The notes: generated from the sequence alone by a model not told the origin. DNA of 52,500 nucleotides from Prorocentrum cordatum (GCA_963575745.1 CAUYUJ010019256.1:2501-55000), one strand, 5' to 3'; counted from the stretch's first letter, positions 38,837 to 50,482 are shown. A program made the numbers and translations.

Positions 38837-39600
38837 AACAATTATGGCAATCGCGTTTGGGACGGGCGCTATTTTGTGAACTGGAGGTGGGTATTGGTTT
38901 ACCTTTATGCTGTGTATCTTGCTGCACATATCTTGAGATCGGTTCTGGATGTTGTTTTGATATCTGCGCATAGCTTATGCTTGCTACTCTTGATATTATG
39001 ATGACCGTATCGGTTGGTGAGATATTTGTCTTCATGATGCATATTGGTTCGAAAATGATACGACGCAATCTGGCAATCGGGCATGCACGCACCCGGGCAG
39101 GTCGTCCGCCAGAAATCTTACACATGCAATGTTTACATCGTTACTTTCTGGGGCAAGGATACGGCGGCAGGGAACGACCGATCCAGAGCACTCATCACTA
39201 TCATTTTCACCTTACCTTCGGGGCCTGGGGCGCCCCGCATCATGCATGGCATCATCGAAGAGACCAGTTGCCATCGCAATTATATGTACATGCGATCCAA
39301 CCCGGGCCTGGAGAGCCCTACAATCTTGTGGGCCTGGAGTGCCCCGTGAATGAGAGATTGCTTTACTTTGATCGAGTTGTCGTCACAACTCGATCCGACA
39401 CTATTAGCGCGTGCGTCGCGTCGGTGGCCACACTTGCATCGAGGGATGCTGGTGCCACCTCGTCCTGTTCTCTCTTGCCCTTGCTCTCCTGGCCCTCTCA
39501 CCTGCGGTGATGGAGTGTCGTCCTGGAGTGCCGAGGCGTTTTTGGGGGCGCGCCCGCGGCCCACTTAGTCGGGTAGATATTGCTAAGTACCCCGCGTGGT
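38837..39600. other. 3' flank of the KptA block, lower GC
   Basis: After the stop at 38834 the DNA is less GC-rich (TATCTTGCTGCACATATCTT), as in an untranslated region. GGGGCCTGGGGCGCCCCGC (39215) and GGGCCTGGAGTGCCCCG (39331) are similar. No gene is recognised. Confidence 0.4.
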
Positions 39601-40825
39601 GGGTTTAGATCCCCCCCCACTTTGCTAGCCAGTACCCCCTCGTTTTGAGGGGCGGTACATGAAACGGGGCTGCGAATGGACCTCGCACTCCCGCTCTCGA
39701 CCCCTGCCGTTGTCTCCCGCGCGCCCGAGGCCATCGGGAGCTGGCAGGCTTCGGGGCAAGGGGTGCGCGTGACGTCCGCTCACTTCCCTATTGCATCCCT
39801 TCCGCAAATGTACTGGCGCAGTCATTGGTAAACTGAACTTGGCGCGCTGCTCGCTGCGCAGCGCCTGGGAAAAGAAACCTCGTCCGACGGACTCCATGCA
39901 GGAACGGGCCCTCGGCCGTCTCCCTGTATACAGGAAGTTCGAGAGGCCGCGCAGTAGAGGTAAACGCATGCGAGGCAAAACTCGGGAGGGGTGAACCGCT
40001 GGGGAAAGAAGGAACAGATCGGAGGTATGGGTCCGCAGGGGGCTGGGCTTGACATCCCCGCTGGTGGCGATTGGCCTCACGTGGTTCTGGCGAGGTACTG
40101 TTTGTTGCTAGTGGCACAGAGTGTTGCAGAAAAAAAGGTTTCCCCTTTCCAGGAGTCGAAGTCGAACAGATGACGTCCCACACTCAGTGGAAGGCCCGAA
40201 AAGCCGGCGGGCGGAAATTACATGAGGGTAGCTCTGTTTGCGGAAGCGGGCGGAAAGGTGATGGAAGTCAGCGGAAGCAAACGTTGACCGACAGGTCTAC
40301 GTTGGGATATTCAGAGCGTGGAGGTCGGGTTCGCATGTGGCTTGATTGTTTGCACGCCCGTGTGTCGGAGGGACGGACATGTTTTGGTTGTGCCGCGGCA
40401 AACATATCTCATCAGGTTCAGCCATCATGCAAGTGCACATGGTGAGGGTAGCAAGTTGTATCACACATGCATGCGCCAGAGTTAGGCAGCCATGAGTTTC
40501 AGTTTAAGTTCGCTTGTGTTTTGTGGCTCAAGTCTGCACTGTTTTTTTGAGGAGCCTCTACGCCCTTCCGAAGGCCACAACAGTAATGAAAGCTTGCAAG
40601 AGCATGGTGAAGCCATTCTTGCGGCTGGCTTAGACTACAACTCGCGTTGGCAGGCATGCGCATGTTATGTGCGTCTTTGCTGTTGCGCATCCACTCTCCG
40701 AGCAGTAAATTGTACATGTGATGTTGTCGCTTCTCCCAAACCACTGCTTGCATCCGAAGCTTCTTCGCCATTCCCCAAACAGTGCTTGCACCGAGGGGTT
40801 TTCACATCTTACTAAGGAACTGGAC
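39601..40825. other. Unassigned region
   Basis: No conserved domain, no coding bias and no copy of the window's repeats. Overlapping open frames of 60-150 codons on both strands are not credible. Confidence 0.4.
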
Positions 40826-41170
40826 CCGTGTGGCGGTCTGGCGGCTATGTTGTCGCCGTCGCCGCCTCGTCGCCGCCAGTTGTCTGGGCCGGTGTGGCGG
40901 TCTGGCGGATATGTTGTCGCCGTCGCCGCCCCGTCGCCGACTCATTGCCGCCCGTCGTCTGGGCCAGTGTGGCTATGTTGTTGCCGCCGCCGCCCCGTCG
41001 CCGACTCGTCGCCGCCCGTCGTCGTTGCAATACGCGTGGCGTGGTGCAATTTATTGCACAACATAAACTGCACAACATGTATTGCAACACACAGACTGCA
41101 CCACATAGATTGCACAACGTAGATTGCACAACACATATTGCACCACATAACTGGTCCTTTCTAGAAAGGT
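40826..41170 (+). repeat. Bipartite minisatellite R6, copy b
   Basis: Three units of GTGTGGCGGTCTGGCGG...TATGTTGTCGCCGTCGCCGC are followed by about eight short units of the type TGCACAACATAGATTGCAC. Same two-part plan as 15539-15830. Confidence 0.75.
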
Positions 41171-41276
41171 TCGGATCTACCCCACCCCCACTGGACTTAT
41201 TTCGCATTGTCCTTCGTCAACGATTATGCACACTCGTCCATCCTACAGTCGACCCGCAGAATCAGGATAAGCAACC

Positions 41277-41410
41277 TTCCCAAGGGTACCCGTGCATCCT
41301 CGCCTCCTCGGCCCATCCCTAGCCACTTTCGTTGGCCTCGGCCCGCTCGAAAAGCTTCGAAGTGTGCGTCCAAGGCCCTAGCATCTTTACCGCGCATCTT
41401 TTTGGTACGG
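41277..41410 (+). repeat. R10 repeat, single diverged unit
   Basis: TTCCCAAGGGTACCCGTGCA, then CCATCCCTAGCCACTTTCGT, then CGCTCGAAAAGCTTCGAAG. Homologous to 31828-32066. Confidence 0.75.
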
Positions 41411-42339
41411 GCCGACTGCAATCATGAATTCGTACCGTCCCAAGCAGTTCCTTACCGACCCCCCCTTTTATCCTTCTTGGAAAAATTCTATGCGCGCGCA
41501 CTCGTGCATCAGAAACCATCAGTTGCCACGAACCCCTTGGGAAGCGCACCCGCGCCGCGACCCACAAGGTCGTCGTCGGCGCAGAGGTGGAAGGTAGGAT
41601 GGGCATAGGCTGCGCACCGCTCGTCCGAGCGGTGACCCTCTGCAGACTAACGGTTGTCCAAGTGTTCCTCGGGCGCTCGACGCACGCCATCTTGGCGGCG
41701 TTGGTGGGATGGCGGGTTCAGATTATCTTGTCCCGCCGTCTTTTGCTTTCGGTTTTCGCCCGCACCTACATCTTCCTGTCTACTTTTGGAGGCAGGTGAA
41801 GGAAGTGGGTACTTGATACCCATCTCCGTTCGGGACGAGCTGCTTGCCTGCACGTTCCTGGCCTTTACGGCCATGACGACCTCCGCGCAAGGTGCGCCCC
41901 CGAAGTGTTCGGTACGGATGCTCCCCTCGCTTCGGGGAGGAGCAATCCGCGCTCCGATCAGCTCGCATCTCTTTCCCGGGCTCTGGCGCCGTTCGGAGCA
42001 CGGCGGTTGGCGTGCCAGCCTGCACGGTCGCCGCTTGCTCGCAGTCCTGAGCCGCGGCGATCCCCCAGGCCCTGAGCTCACCCAGCTGCATCAAGAGCCG
42101 AGGCCCCATTCCTTCGAGCCTCCCGGCGCCCCGCGCTGGGTCACGGAGCCATCGGAAGCCATCCACTTCTGCTTTGCTTGCAGATGCAGATGCATGGAAG
42201 TTCCAGGAGCCGCGCCACATATATCCTGGAAGCTGCATTCTATCGAAGACGCCTACGGCGAATCACCGCCGCCCCCTGTTTTTTTGGAAGCGCCTATGTG
42301 GCCGAACGTTGAGGCCAGACCTGCCAAGCTATCGGACCA
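41411..42339. other. Unassigned region
   Basis: Open frames on both strands, neither GC3-saturated. No domain or repeat recognised. Confidence 0.35.
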
Positions 42340-43790
42340 CGTGTTCCCCGAATCGGTTTGGAAAGCCTTCGGGGAACACGTGGGCATCTTGAAGGTCATC
42401 TTGGCCGTCTTGGAGGCCTCTTGGGCAAGCTTTGGGCGATCTTTGGGGCTTTTTGGGCCGTCTCGGGCCAGCTTCGAGCCAACTTCGGCCATCTTGGTGG
42501 GTTCCTGGCACGTCTGAAGCCGTCGGAAGCCGTTTGGGGGGCCTCTATGGGCCGACTTGGGGCCCGCTTGGAATGCTCCAGGGCCGTCTTGGAGGCCATC
42601 TTGGGCGTCTGGGAGGCCATCTTGGGCGTGTTGGAGGCCTCTTGGGCCCTCTTGGGGCCCTCTAGGGGCCATCTTGGAGGCCACTTGGGCCATCATGGGG
42701 CTCTCTTGGGGGCCTCTTGGGCGATCTTGGGGGCTTCTTGGGCCGTCTTGAGCCGTCGGAGAGCCGAAAAGGCGCAAATGCCAAAATCCTTCAAAAACCA
42801 ATGGAAAATCAATGATTTTGGCCTCTTCGGACTCTCCTGGAGGACCTCTTGGAGGCCTCTTGGGCCGTCTGGGAGGCCTCTGGGGGGCCTCTTGGGCCGT
42901 CTTGGGCCGTCTTGGACTCTCTTGGGCCGTTTTGGAGGCCGTCTTGGACCATCTCGGGCGGACTTGGAGGCCATCTTGGGCCATCTTCGCGATTTTTTGA
43001 GGATGTCCCGAGCGAAACGGCCGTTTTTGGGCATTGACAGACGCATTTTGGGAAATGCGCGGGTGGCCGGCGGGACGGGCCGAAGCCCACTGGGGAGTTC
43101 TTTTAGAAAAAGAACCAAAACCAAAACCTGAATCATCCAGCACGCCGTGCACCCCTGCAAGCAGGGGGCGGCGGACCTGGTGGCCTTCGGCCCGTCCAGC
43201 CACCGTGCCTGCGTTGTGGGTCAAATGTTCTCATGGGTGCTTCCTGGGGTCTCTTCGGAACGCTCTCGGGGGCCTCTTAACGGCAGGTTGGGGGCCTCTT
43301 GGGAGCCTCCTGGGGCCTCTTGGGGCTTCTCGGGGGGCTCTTGCGGCTCCTCGGGGGTTTCTTGGGGACCTCTTGGGGCCTCCTGGGGGCCGCTCGGGGC
43401 CAAGGGCTCGAAATGTCCGTTCGGGTCCCCCATCTGGGCCCCCTCTTGGAGCCACCTTCGGGCCCTCTTGGGGCGTTTCGGGCGCATCGTGGGCCGTCTT
43501 GGGGCCTCTTGGGCTGTCTTGGCACCATCTTGGGGTCCTCTGGGGCCGTCTCGGGGCGATCTCGGGGGCCTCTTGGGCCGTCTTGGAGCGTCGGGAAGCC
43601 AAAAAGACGAGAACGCCAACATCTGTCAAGCACCGAGGGGAAATCAATGATTCTGGCCGCTTGGCGCCCTCCTGGGAGGCCTCTTGGGAGGCCTCTTGGG
43701 GCGTCTTGGAGGCCTCCGGGGCCAGCTTGGGCGCCTTGCGGCGACCTTTCGGCGGCGACTCGGGGCTCTCTCGGGCCATCTTCGGGGCCT
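42340..43790 (+). repeat. Degenerate GGCCTCTTGGGCCGTCTTGG repeats, with an 840-bp duplication
   Basis: The tract is built from short units such as GGCCTCTTGGGCCGTCTTGG and GGCCATCTTGGG, open in up to four frames. A distinctive non-repeat block (GAGCCGAAAAGGCGCAAATGCC...AATCAATGATTTTGGCC, about 42758-42822) recurs 840 bp downstream (GAAGCCAAAAAGACGAGAAC...AATCAATGATTCTGGCC, about 43596-43662). So the whole segment is duplicated. No protein is credible. Confidence 0.75.
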
Positions 43791-44095
43791 CTTGGCGCCC
43801 GTGTGACCCGTCGGGAGGCCCTCTCGGGCTGGGAAAGATCACGAGAAAAGGCGCGCGCCAGATCCCCGACGAGCCGCGGGGCGCCCCGGCAGCGTTCGTG
43901 ATCTGGGCTCCGGGCCCCAGGGAGGCTTTCGGCAAAGGACCCGAGGACACGCCCACTCCGTGCCCCGAGGCACGGTGGCGGAGAAAGAAGGCCTCTGCAA
44001 GGCATTGCTGCGCGAGGCTCCCCGATTCGAAGATATTGCACCCGTGCCGTTGGACTCCACAGCGGCTCTGAGCGCTACCGCGCACGGCCGCAGGA
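43791..44095 (+). other. Weak exon candidate
   Basis: The frame reading EKEGLCKALLREAPRFEDIA (about 43985-44045) is protein-like, and a second plus frame is also open. No boundaries or domain. Ends at a G-run tract (44095-44165). Confidence 0.15.
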
Positions 44096-44167
44096 GGGGG
44101 AGGGGGAGGGGGGGGGGGGGGGGGAGGGGAAGGGGGAGGGGGAGGGGGAGGGGGAGAGGGAGAAGAC
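44096..44167. repeat. G-rich (GGGGGA)n tract
   Basis: Runs of G with A interruptions, about 70 bases, directly before R8 copy b. This matches the purine tract that precedes copy a. Confidence 0.9.
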
Positions 44168-44712
44168 AAGCTAGGTGCGCTCGCGTCATACCTGACATCC
44201 TACCCCTCCCTCCCATCCCTTACCATGGCGCAGATCCCCTCTCTACTCGCTCAGTCGGATGTCGAGCAGGGCAATGGTCCCGAAAGGGTACGCGATGCAT
44301 TTTAGAGCACGGCATGGCATGGCGTAGAAGAGCACCGCAAAGCGTGGTATCAACCTAGCATTGCAGTGCATGCCGTGGCATGGCACGGGAAATGACGCCA
44401 GCGCTGCAGCGGGAGCACGAGTCGAAACGAGCGGAAGCGCGGAAATGAGGCCAGCGCTGCAGCGGGAGCACGAGTCGGAACGAGCGGAAGCACGAAAATG
44501 AGTCCAGCGCTGCAGCGGGAGCACGATTCGGAACGAGCGGGGCCCGAAAATGAGGCCGGCGCCTCAGCAAGAGCAGCATTTTGAAAAAAATGCAGGCGAT
44601 AACCCAACTCTGGGGAAACCTGTGTGTAAAAAACAGTACGCGGGGGGGGGTCGGCCACTCTCAAACCGTCATCAGGGGAAGAGGGAGAGTAGTATTCATA
44701 TTGAGTAATTGT
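44168..44712 (+). repeat. 545-bp repeat R8, copy b
   Basis: Same length and orientation as 29714-30258, with only scattered substitutions visible, and the same three internal 53-bp units. A (GGA)n tract follows (44713-44790), as it does copy a. Confidence 0.92.
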
Positions 44713-44810
44713 AGAAGGAGGAGGAGGAGGAGGAGGAGGAGGAGGAAGAGGAGGAGGAGAAGGAGGAGGAGGAGGAGGAGGAGGAGCAGCAGCTCCCCTG
44801 GACTGCCCCA

Positions 44811-44945
44811 TGTTCTCCGCACGCCGCTGCCTGGTGTCGGGGGCGGCCGCTGCCCGGTGGGCACCTCCGCGTGCCTGCCGGCGCCAGCGCGGCGCCGCCC
44901 TCCCTCCCATGGCGCCAGCGCGTTCCGCTGCTCCGGTAGAGGGAA
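44811..44945 (+). CDS. Candidate first exon with presequence-like N-terminus
   Basis: ATG at 44811 opens MFSARRCLVSGAAAARWAPP, an Arg/Ala-rich, acid-free start resembling a mitochondrial presequence. Third positions are mostly G or C. The frame closes at TAG (44956), but CCG|GTAGAGGG at about 44937 could be a splice donor. The minus strand is also open here and there is no downstream match, so this is a weak call. Confidence 0.25.
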
Positions 44946-45789
44946 ACAATTAGTGAACACCCCCCCTGCCCCCCAAACTCAAAGTTGGCACGCGCGGGGG
45001 GAGACTGCGGTCGCGGTGCAACTCATCAGACCCACCACCAGCTTTGAATGTTGGGGGGAGGGGGAGGCGTTCACAGATGAATGTGGCATGAGTGTTCGCT
45101 ATTTTTTTCCGAGGCCTGTCGCAACGTGCCTACTCGCAAACGTCCGAGAAAATCACGTCTTCCTCCACGCAGTGTGTCGTAAATCCCCTGCGGCGTACCC
45201 GGGCCATTGGCGAGTGGGTAGTTTGCGAGCAGTGGGACGCGCTTGTCCAAGGAAGCCCCGGGGACGGGGAGCCCGAGGAGTCCCCGAGGAGTCTCTGAGG
45301 AGCGGGCAGAGTAACCGTCCGAGGCGCCAACCTTTGACCAAGTAAGAGCCCCTTAGGCAAGCCGAATTGGGGAGCGAAGCTAAACATAACAGCAAACAAG
45401 AGTGAGACTGATAGTGATGATAATAAGAATATTGGTAATAGTACGGCTAAGTGTAACACTGGTAATACCAGCATAAGAAAATGGCAACAACAACGACAAC
45501 GACAGCATGGATTACAACGACAACGACGCCACCAACACCACCAACAACAACAACCATACATTAAAGACTGTTCGCTCTCACCTACTCGCGTGCCATTCAA
45601 CACGTATTTCCTAAACCCTCAGTGCCCGCCCTCTTCGTCTTCAATCGTACCTCCTTGGGGTGTATTTTCCTTGCCTGCCACGTGAACTTGCTGCAGCCCC
45701 TGAAGCAGGGGAAGAGAGGACGGATGGAAAGAGGAGGGAGAAGGCAGGATCCCGGGATTGGCCTGAGGGGGGGTCAGGAGCAGAAAAAA
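44946..45789. other. Unassigned region
   Basis: The plus frame ending EWVVCEQWDALVQGSPGDGE at about 45210-45297 is protein-like but unrecognised. An ACAACAACGACAACGACAG-type stretch lies at about 45485-45560. Nothing else seen. Confidence 0.35.
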
Positions 45790-46935
45790 CGTGCAGCAGA
45801 ACCAAGAGGGAGTTCTCAAGAGTCGTAAGAGCTCCTCGGAGTAAAAGCGCAGGTCGTGTTCAAGATACGGTGTTCTCGCCCTCAGCGCTGCGAACCTTCG
45901 ACTCAAACCTGTCGCAAGAGCTCCACGGAGGAAGGGCGGGTTGGTGTTCAAAATCTGTGCTTTCACGCCCTTAACGCCCTTAGTGCCGCGCACACTTTTT
46001 TTCGATTTGCGGGTCGAGAGCGCACCTCTTCCGGTCGAAGCGAAGCGGGCCGCGCGAAGCTCGAATGAATCAGAGATGGGGGAGGAAAAGGGGGGCGCAG
46101 CCTCAGAACGAGGCTGGGAGGAGGCAAAGCTTCGGAGTCAGGCGGTGCCGAAGCCGACGTACTTGCAAAGGCGCGCCTTCTCCATGAACCCGGTGGCGAA
46201 GTACCGGTCGAAGCAAACTCTAGTGTCGCGCACACTCGTTTTCAAAGTTTGCCAGGGTTTCACGGGTTGAGGGCGGCTCGCGTTCGAAATGTGTTTGTCG
46301 CCCTCTCGGCGTCGTGCACAGTCGTTTTTGAGAGGTTGCAAGAGCCTCGCGGATGCGGGGCAGCTCCCTTTCAAAGTCTGATTCTCGCTTTAGGGCCGCG
46401 CACAGTCGCCGTAAATGTTGGTAGAAGCTTCATCCCTTCTCATGGTCAACGTACCAGGCATGGTGTGTTGCCGAGTCATGATTGTCAGGGCGCAACATGT
46501 ACGTTGATTCGCTGTGTTGAAGTCCAACGAGTGGTATTCTGGCACGGGTTAGGATCGCCAAGACCTCACCATCAGGTTATCTCGTGGCGTTGAAGTCCTG
46601 AGAAATTTCCTCAGTGGGAATGAACCTTTGTAGGGGCCCATGCAGAGGGAACTTGGGGGAGGGTGCATTCTAGCATCGCTGATGAGTCTTAGATTTACAC
46701 TGGTCCTCCTCCTCCTCCTTCGCCTCTCTCCTCCTTCGTTCTCATCCCCCTCCTCCCACCTCCTCCTCCTCCTTCTCCTCATCCTCCTCTTCCTCCTCCT
46801 CAGCCTCCTACTCCTCCTCCCTTCTTCTCCTCTCTTCCTGATACTTCTCCTTCTCTTCTTCGTCATCCTCCTCATCCTCCTCCTCCTCAGCCTCCCTTCT
46901 TCTCCTCTCTTCCTCATCCTCCTTCTCCTTCCTCA
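45790..46935 (+). repeat. Composite repeat R5, copy c (satellite, linker, CTC tract)
   Basis: Satellite units (GCAAGAGCTCCACGGAGGAA..., GCGCACACTCGTTTTCAAAG...) lie at about 45800-46010 and 46210-46430. A linker with GGGCGCAACATG follows. Then comes the block GAACCTTTGTAGGGGCCCAT...GATGAGTC and TTTACACTGGTCC, directly followed by (CTC)n to 46935. The block and junction match copy a at about 85 percent by eye. Confidence 0.8.
46138..46212 (-). CDS. Candidate terminal exon, minus strand, inside R5 copy c
   Basis: The minus frame reads FDRYFATGFMEKARLCKYVG then FGTA and a stop, with nearly every third position G or C. It sits in a stretch that breaks the satellite periodicity. The opposite strand is also GC3-rich, and no family is recognised, so the call is weak. 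Confidence 0.2.
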   Translation of the reverse strand, partial: FDRYFATGFMEKARLCKYVGFGTA

Positions 46936-46984
46936 CCCACCCCTTCCTCCCTCCGTGCCTCTTCGCCCTTCCCGTCGTCGCCCG

Positions 46985-47100
46985 CCCCCCTGCCTGCCGA
47001 GGCACTGGCCCGCGGGGCCCTGGAAGCACGGCAGCTCCCGCGTGCACAGGCCGGCGGCGGTGATCCGCGGGACGCCCTGCGGCACGCCGTCGCCCTCGGG
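46985..47100 (-). CDS. Candidate exon, minus strand, Cys-containing
   Basis: The minus frame reads GDGVPQGVPRITAAGLCTRE and continues LPCFQGPAGQCLGR. All third positions are G or C, as in this window's real exons. CTCGGCAG|GCAGGG could be a GC donor. GTC-rich repeats lie upstream (forward 47100-47300). No domain is recognised and the acceptor is not identified. Confidence 0.3.
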
Positions 47101-47590
47101 GTCGCGGCCCCCGCGGCGCCGACGTCGTCGGTCGGTCGGTCGTCGGTCGTCGTCGTCGTCGTCGCCCTCGGGGCTGCGGTTGTCGGTCGTCGTCGCCGTC
47201 GATGTCATCGTCGTCGGTCGTGGTCGTCGTCCTCGGTCGCCCTCGGTCGTCGTCGTCCTCCGGTCGTCGTCGGCGTCGGCGGCGGCGGCGGCGGCCGTCG
47301 GTCGCCGGTCGGCTGCCGCCGCTGCCGTCGTTGGCGTGTCGGGCGCACGGCGCCGCGGCCGGGCGCGGTGCGAGGAGCTGGGCAGGGCTTGTGGCCAGGG
47401 AGGGGGCGGGAGGCCAGGCACGAACGGATGTCGGGCGCGGCGGCGACGGCGGCGGCGCGGAGGGGGGGAGGAGCGAGGCGCGGCGGGGGAGGATGGGTGC
47501 GGGCGGGGTGGCGAGGGAGGGGGAGGGGTCCGGGAGAGGAGCAGCAGCGGCAGCGGCAGCGGTGGGTGCACGAGAAGGATAGCAAGGAGA
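47101..47590. other. GTC-rich and GC-rich unassigned region
   Basis: Degenerate GTCGTCGGTCGTCGTC (47125-47280), then GC-rich DNA without a clear frame. Confidence 0.5.
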
Positions 47591-47840
47591 AGAGGAGGAG
47601 GAGGAGGAGGAGGAAGAAGATCAGGTGGATCATTAGGAGGAGGACGAGGAGGAGGAGGAGGAGGAGGAGGAGGAGGAGGGAGACGGAGGGTCGGGGAGAG
47701 AGGAAAAGAAGAATGAGGAGCAGCAACAGGATCAGAGGTGGTGGGGTGGACGAAGGGAAGATCAGGGGAATGGGGAGGAGTAGGAGGAGGAGAAGGAGGA
47801 GGGAGAAGTGAATGAGGACGGAGGAGGACGTTGAGGCAGG
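47590..47840. repeat. (GGA)n purine tract
   Basis: About 250 bases of GGA triplets with AGA and TCA interruptions. Confidence 0.9.
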
Positions 47841-48009
47841 AGGAGGAAGTGCGATGCAATTCGCTTGTCTTGGTCTGTTGATTTCATCACTTGTTGTGCG
47901 GCGCATTGCGTCCTGTTATCCAACTGCCTGCAGCAAGTCCCGCCACCGTACCAGCCCAGCATTCTGGGTGGCGACTGTTCGAGGGGGCACTGGAAGCCGT
48001 CACGTGTGA

Positions 48010-48332
48010 CACCTCGTGTCTTCAGGATTATGAGGATGATGGGGGGTGATGACGATGATCACGATGATGATGCTGCTGCTGCTGATGATGATAATGATGG
48101 TGGTGGTTGTGATGATGATGATGATGGTGATGATGGTGGTGGTGATGATGGTGATGATGGTGATGATGATGGTGATGGTGATGATGATGGTGATGGTGAT
48201 GATGACGCTGCTGAGTATGATGAGAAGGCTGATGCTGGTGTTGATGTCGATGGTGATGCTGATGCAGATGATGCTGATGATGATGATGGTGCTGACGATC
48301 GTGTTGAAGATGAGGTTGCTGGTGGTGATGAC

Positions 48333-48386
<54 letters not shown>

Positions 48387-48434
48387 GAGAATGGTGATGA
48401 TGATGATGATGACGATGATGACGATGATGATGAC

Positions 48435-48474
<40 letters not shown>

Positions 48475-49110
48475 GTACTTATGATGAAAATGACGCTGAT
48501 GGTGATGTCACTGGAGATGGCGATTGAGACGTTGATGATGATGATGGTGGTGTTGGTGTTGATGATGATGGTGCGAATGTTGGCGCTGATGCTCATGCTG
48601 GTGACGATGATGGTGATGATGATGCTAATGCTGCTCATGATGTTGAAGACGACGACGACAATGAGTATGATGATGACGGTGATGGTGAGTGGCGGATCCA
48701 CTGCTGGCGATAATGATGATGGTGGTGGTGATGATGGTGAGGGTGATGATGGTGGTGATGATGCTGATGGTGATGATGGTGGTGTTAATGATGATGGTGA
48801 CGACGAGGACGACGACGACGCTGACTTTGACGCCAACGCCGCCGTCGCCGCCGACGATGACGATGGTGACGATGGTGACGACGGTGATGATGGTGATGGT
48901 GATGTTGACGGTGTGGTGGTGATGTTGACGATGGTGGTGATGATGATGGTACTGGTGATGTTGATGATGATGACGACGTTGATGATAGTGATGGTGCTGG
49001 TTGTGGTGCTGATGGCTGTGATGATGATGCCTGTGATGATGGTACTACTGATGATGGTAATGATGGTGACGACGGCAATGTCGATGGCCACGATGGTTAT
49101 CATATTAAGT
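48010..49110. repeat. 1.1-kb (GAT)n trinucleotide tract
   Basis: (GAT)n with GGT, GCT and GAC variants over about 1.1 kb. It is open on both strands in several frames (poly-Asp, poly-Met, poly-Ile/Thr), which is expected from the repeat and not evidence of a gene. Confidence 0.97.
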
Positions 49111-49169
49111 ATGATGATTAGGGTGAGTGTGTTGCTGATGCTGGTAAGGAGGAAGAGGGAAAGGAGGAA

Positions 49170-49330
49170 GTTCGTGTGGGCCGTCTTGGGGCCGCCTTGG
49201 CCTCCTGGGCGGCAGTCTTGGGGATCCCTTGGGGCCCGTTTGGGCCGTCCTGGGGCCCTCGTACGTCGGCTTGGCGCTCTCTGAGGCCGTCTTGGGGCCC
49301 TCTTGGCAGCCTGGTGGGTGTCTGGGAGCC
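49170..49330 (+). repeat. Degenerate GGCCGTCTTGGGG repeats
   Basis: Short stretch of the same unit type as 42340-43790 (GTCTTGGGGCCGCCTTGG). Confidence 0.6.
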
Positions 49331-49449
49331 GTCGTGGCGTCGTCGTGGGCGTGGAAGGGCTCGGGGCGCATATCCATTGTTTTTTATGAGGGATCGTGGC
49401 TTGGGAAGCCCTGGAGCTCTTGGGAGCACCGCCTGGGAATGTGGGAAGC

Positions 49450-49725
49450 GCACGATCCCCAAGCGGTTGCGCGTGGGATGAGGGGTCGAGGAGTCAGCAG
49501 CCACGTGGGAAGTGCACCATCCTCGAGCGAGCGCGCATGTAATGAGGGCTCAGGCAGCAGCTGCCATGTGGGAAATGCACCATCCTCGAGCGGACACGCG
49601 TGGAAGAGGGGTTCAGGCATTTGCTGCCCTGCGGGAAGTGCACCATCCTCGAGCGGGCACGCGTGGAATGGGCGATTGGGCCTTGGCTGCCATGCTGGAA
49701 GTGCACCATCCTCGAGCTGGCAGGA
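49450..49725 (+). repeat. 63-bp tandem minisatellite, about 4.5 units
   Basis: CACCATCCTCGAGC starts at 49515, 49578, 49641 and 49704, exactly 63 bp apart. A diverged unit precedes the first. Because 63 is a multiple of three, 21-residue peptide repeats appear in several frames (for example EVHHPRAGTRG). No other coding evidence. Confidence 0.92.
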
Positions 49726-49984
49726 AGGAACTGCCTTCGGTGAGTACCGGGATGCACACAAGAGTCTGCGGGTAGAGGGCGGGGCGGCCCCTTATTAGAA
49801 TGCCAGAACCCTACCAGGCAGACCTTGGCATTCTTCCACGCCTCAACGTGCCAGGGGTCACGGTGGCGGATAATGGAAGATTCTCTTCCGTTTGATCCTC
49901 TCCTCCCGTGCACGCTGGTATTAATAGATCGGCCGCCCCCAGGTGAGGCAACTATTCTTGATCCTCATCCTCCTTTGTCTGCTC
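49726..49984. other. Unassigned spacer
   Basis: No gene or repeat copy recognised. Confidence 0.4.
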
Positions 49985-50275
49985 CTGCTGTTGCTTATCC
50001 TCCTCCTCCTCCTCCTCCTCCTCCTCCTCTTCCTCCTCATCCTCATCATCAGCAGCAGTATCTTCTTCGTGTTCCTCAACCTCAACCTCGTCATCTTATC
50101 AATCATCATCAGCAGCAGCAGTATCATCCTGATTATCCTCATCCGTATCCGCATCCCCATCAGCATCTTCATCTGTTTCCTCGTCGTCTTCATCATCATC
50201 GTCATCATCATCATCATCATCAGCAGTAGCATCATCCTCATCTTCATCCTCGTCATCCTCGTCCTCCCCCTACAG
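49985..50275. repeat. (CTC)n/(ATC)n mixed trinucleotide tract
   Basis: About 290 bases of CCTCCT, CATCAT and CAGCAG triplets, upstream of the transporter gene. Confidence 0.9.
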
Positions 50276-50482
50276 TCAAGTTTGATTAGTAGATCGACCC
50301 TACCCAAACAAGGGTACCCTTGTGTCCTGTGTGCCGCGACCCATGCCCTCTACGTTCCACTGGCAATGTGGCCATCGGAAGAGTATTGTGTCCTCTCGCG
50401 TGTCCTCTCCAATCCACACCGACCGTACGTAGCCGCCTTTGCTCGAGGTCTCCCGGGGCGGACGCGGACACGAGGGGCTGCC

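Noticed and set aside
40510-40531. TTTTGTGGCTCAAG resembling the 3' end of the dinoflagellate spliced leader
   Set aside because: It has two extra bases relative to TTTTGGCTCAAG and no upstream leader match; chance similarity is likely and no gene follows.
42253-44071. Several 250-345-codon frames on both strands
   Set aside because: All arise from degenerate GGCCTCTTGGGCC units; no frame has third-position bias or a domain.
48046-49284. 412-codon poly-Met/Asp frame and its 367-codon opposite
   Set aside because: Produced by the (GAT)n tract; length variation and amino-acid monotony give no support for a protein.
49450-49725. CRISPR-like regular spacing of a repeated motif
   Set aside because: The 63-bp unit is repeated throughout, with no unique spacers; the context is a eukaryotic nuclear genome.
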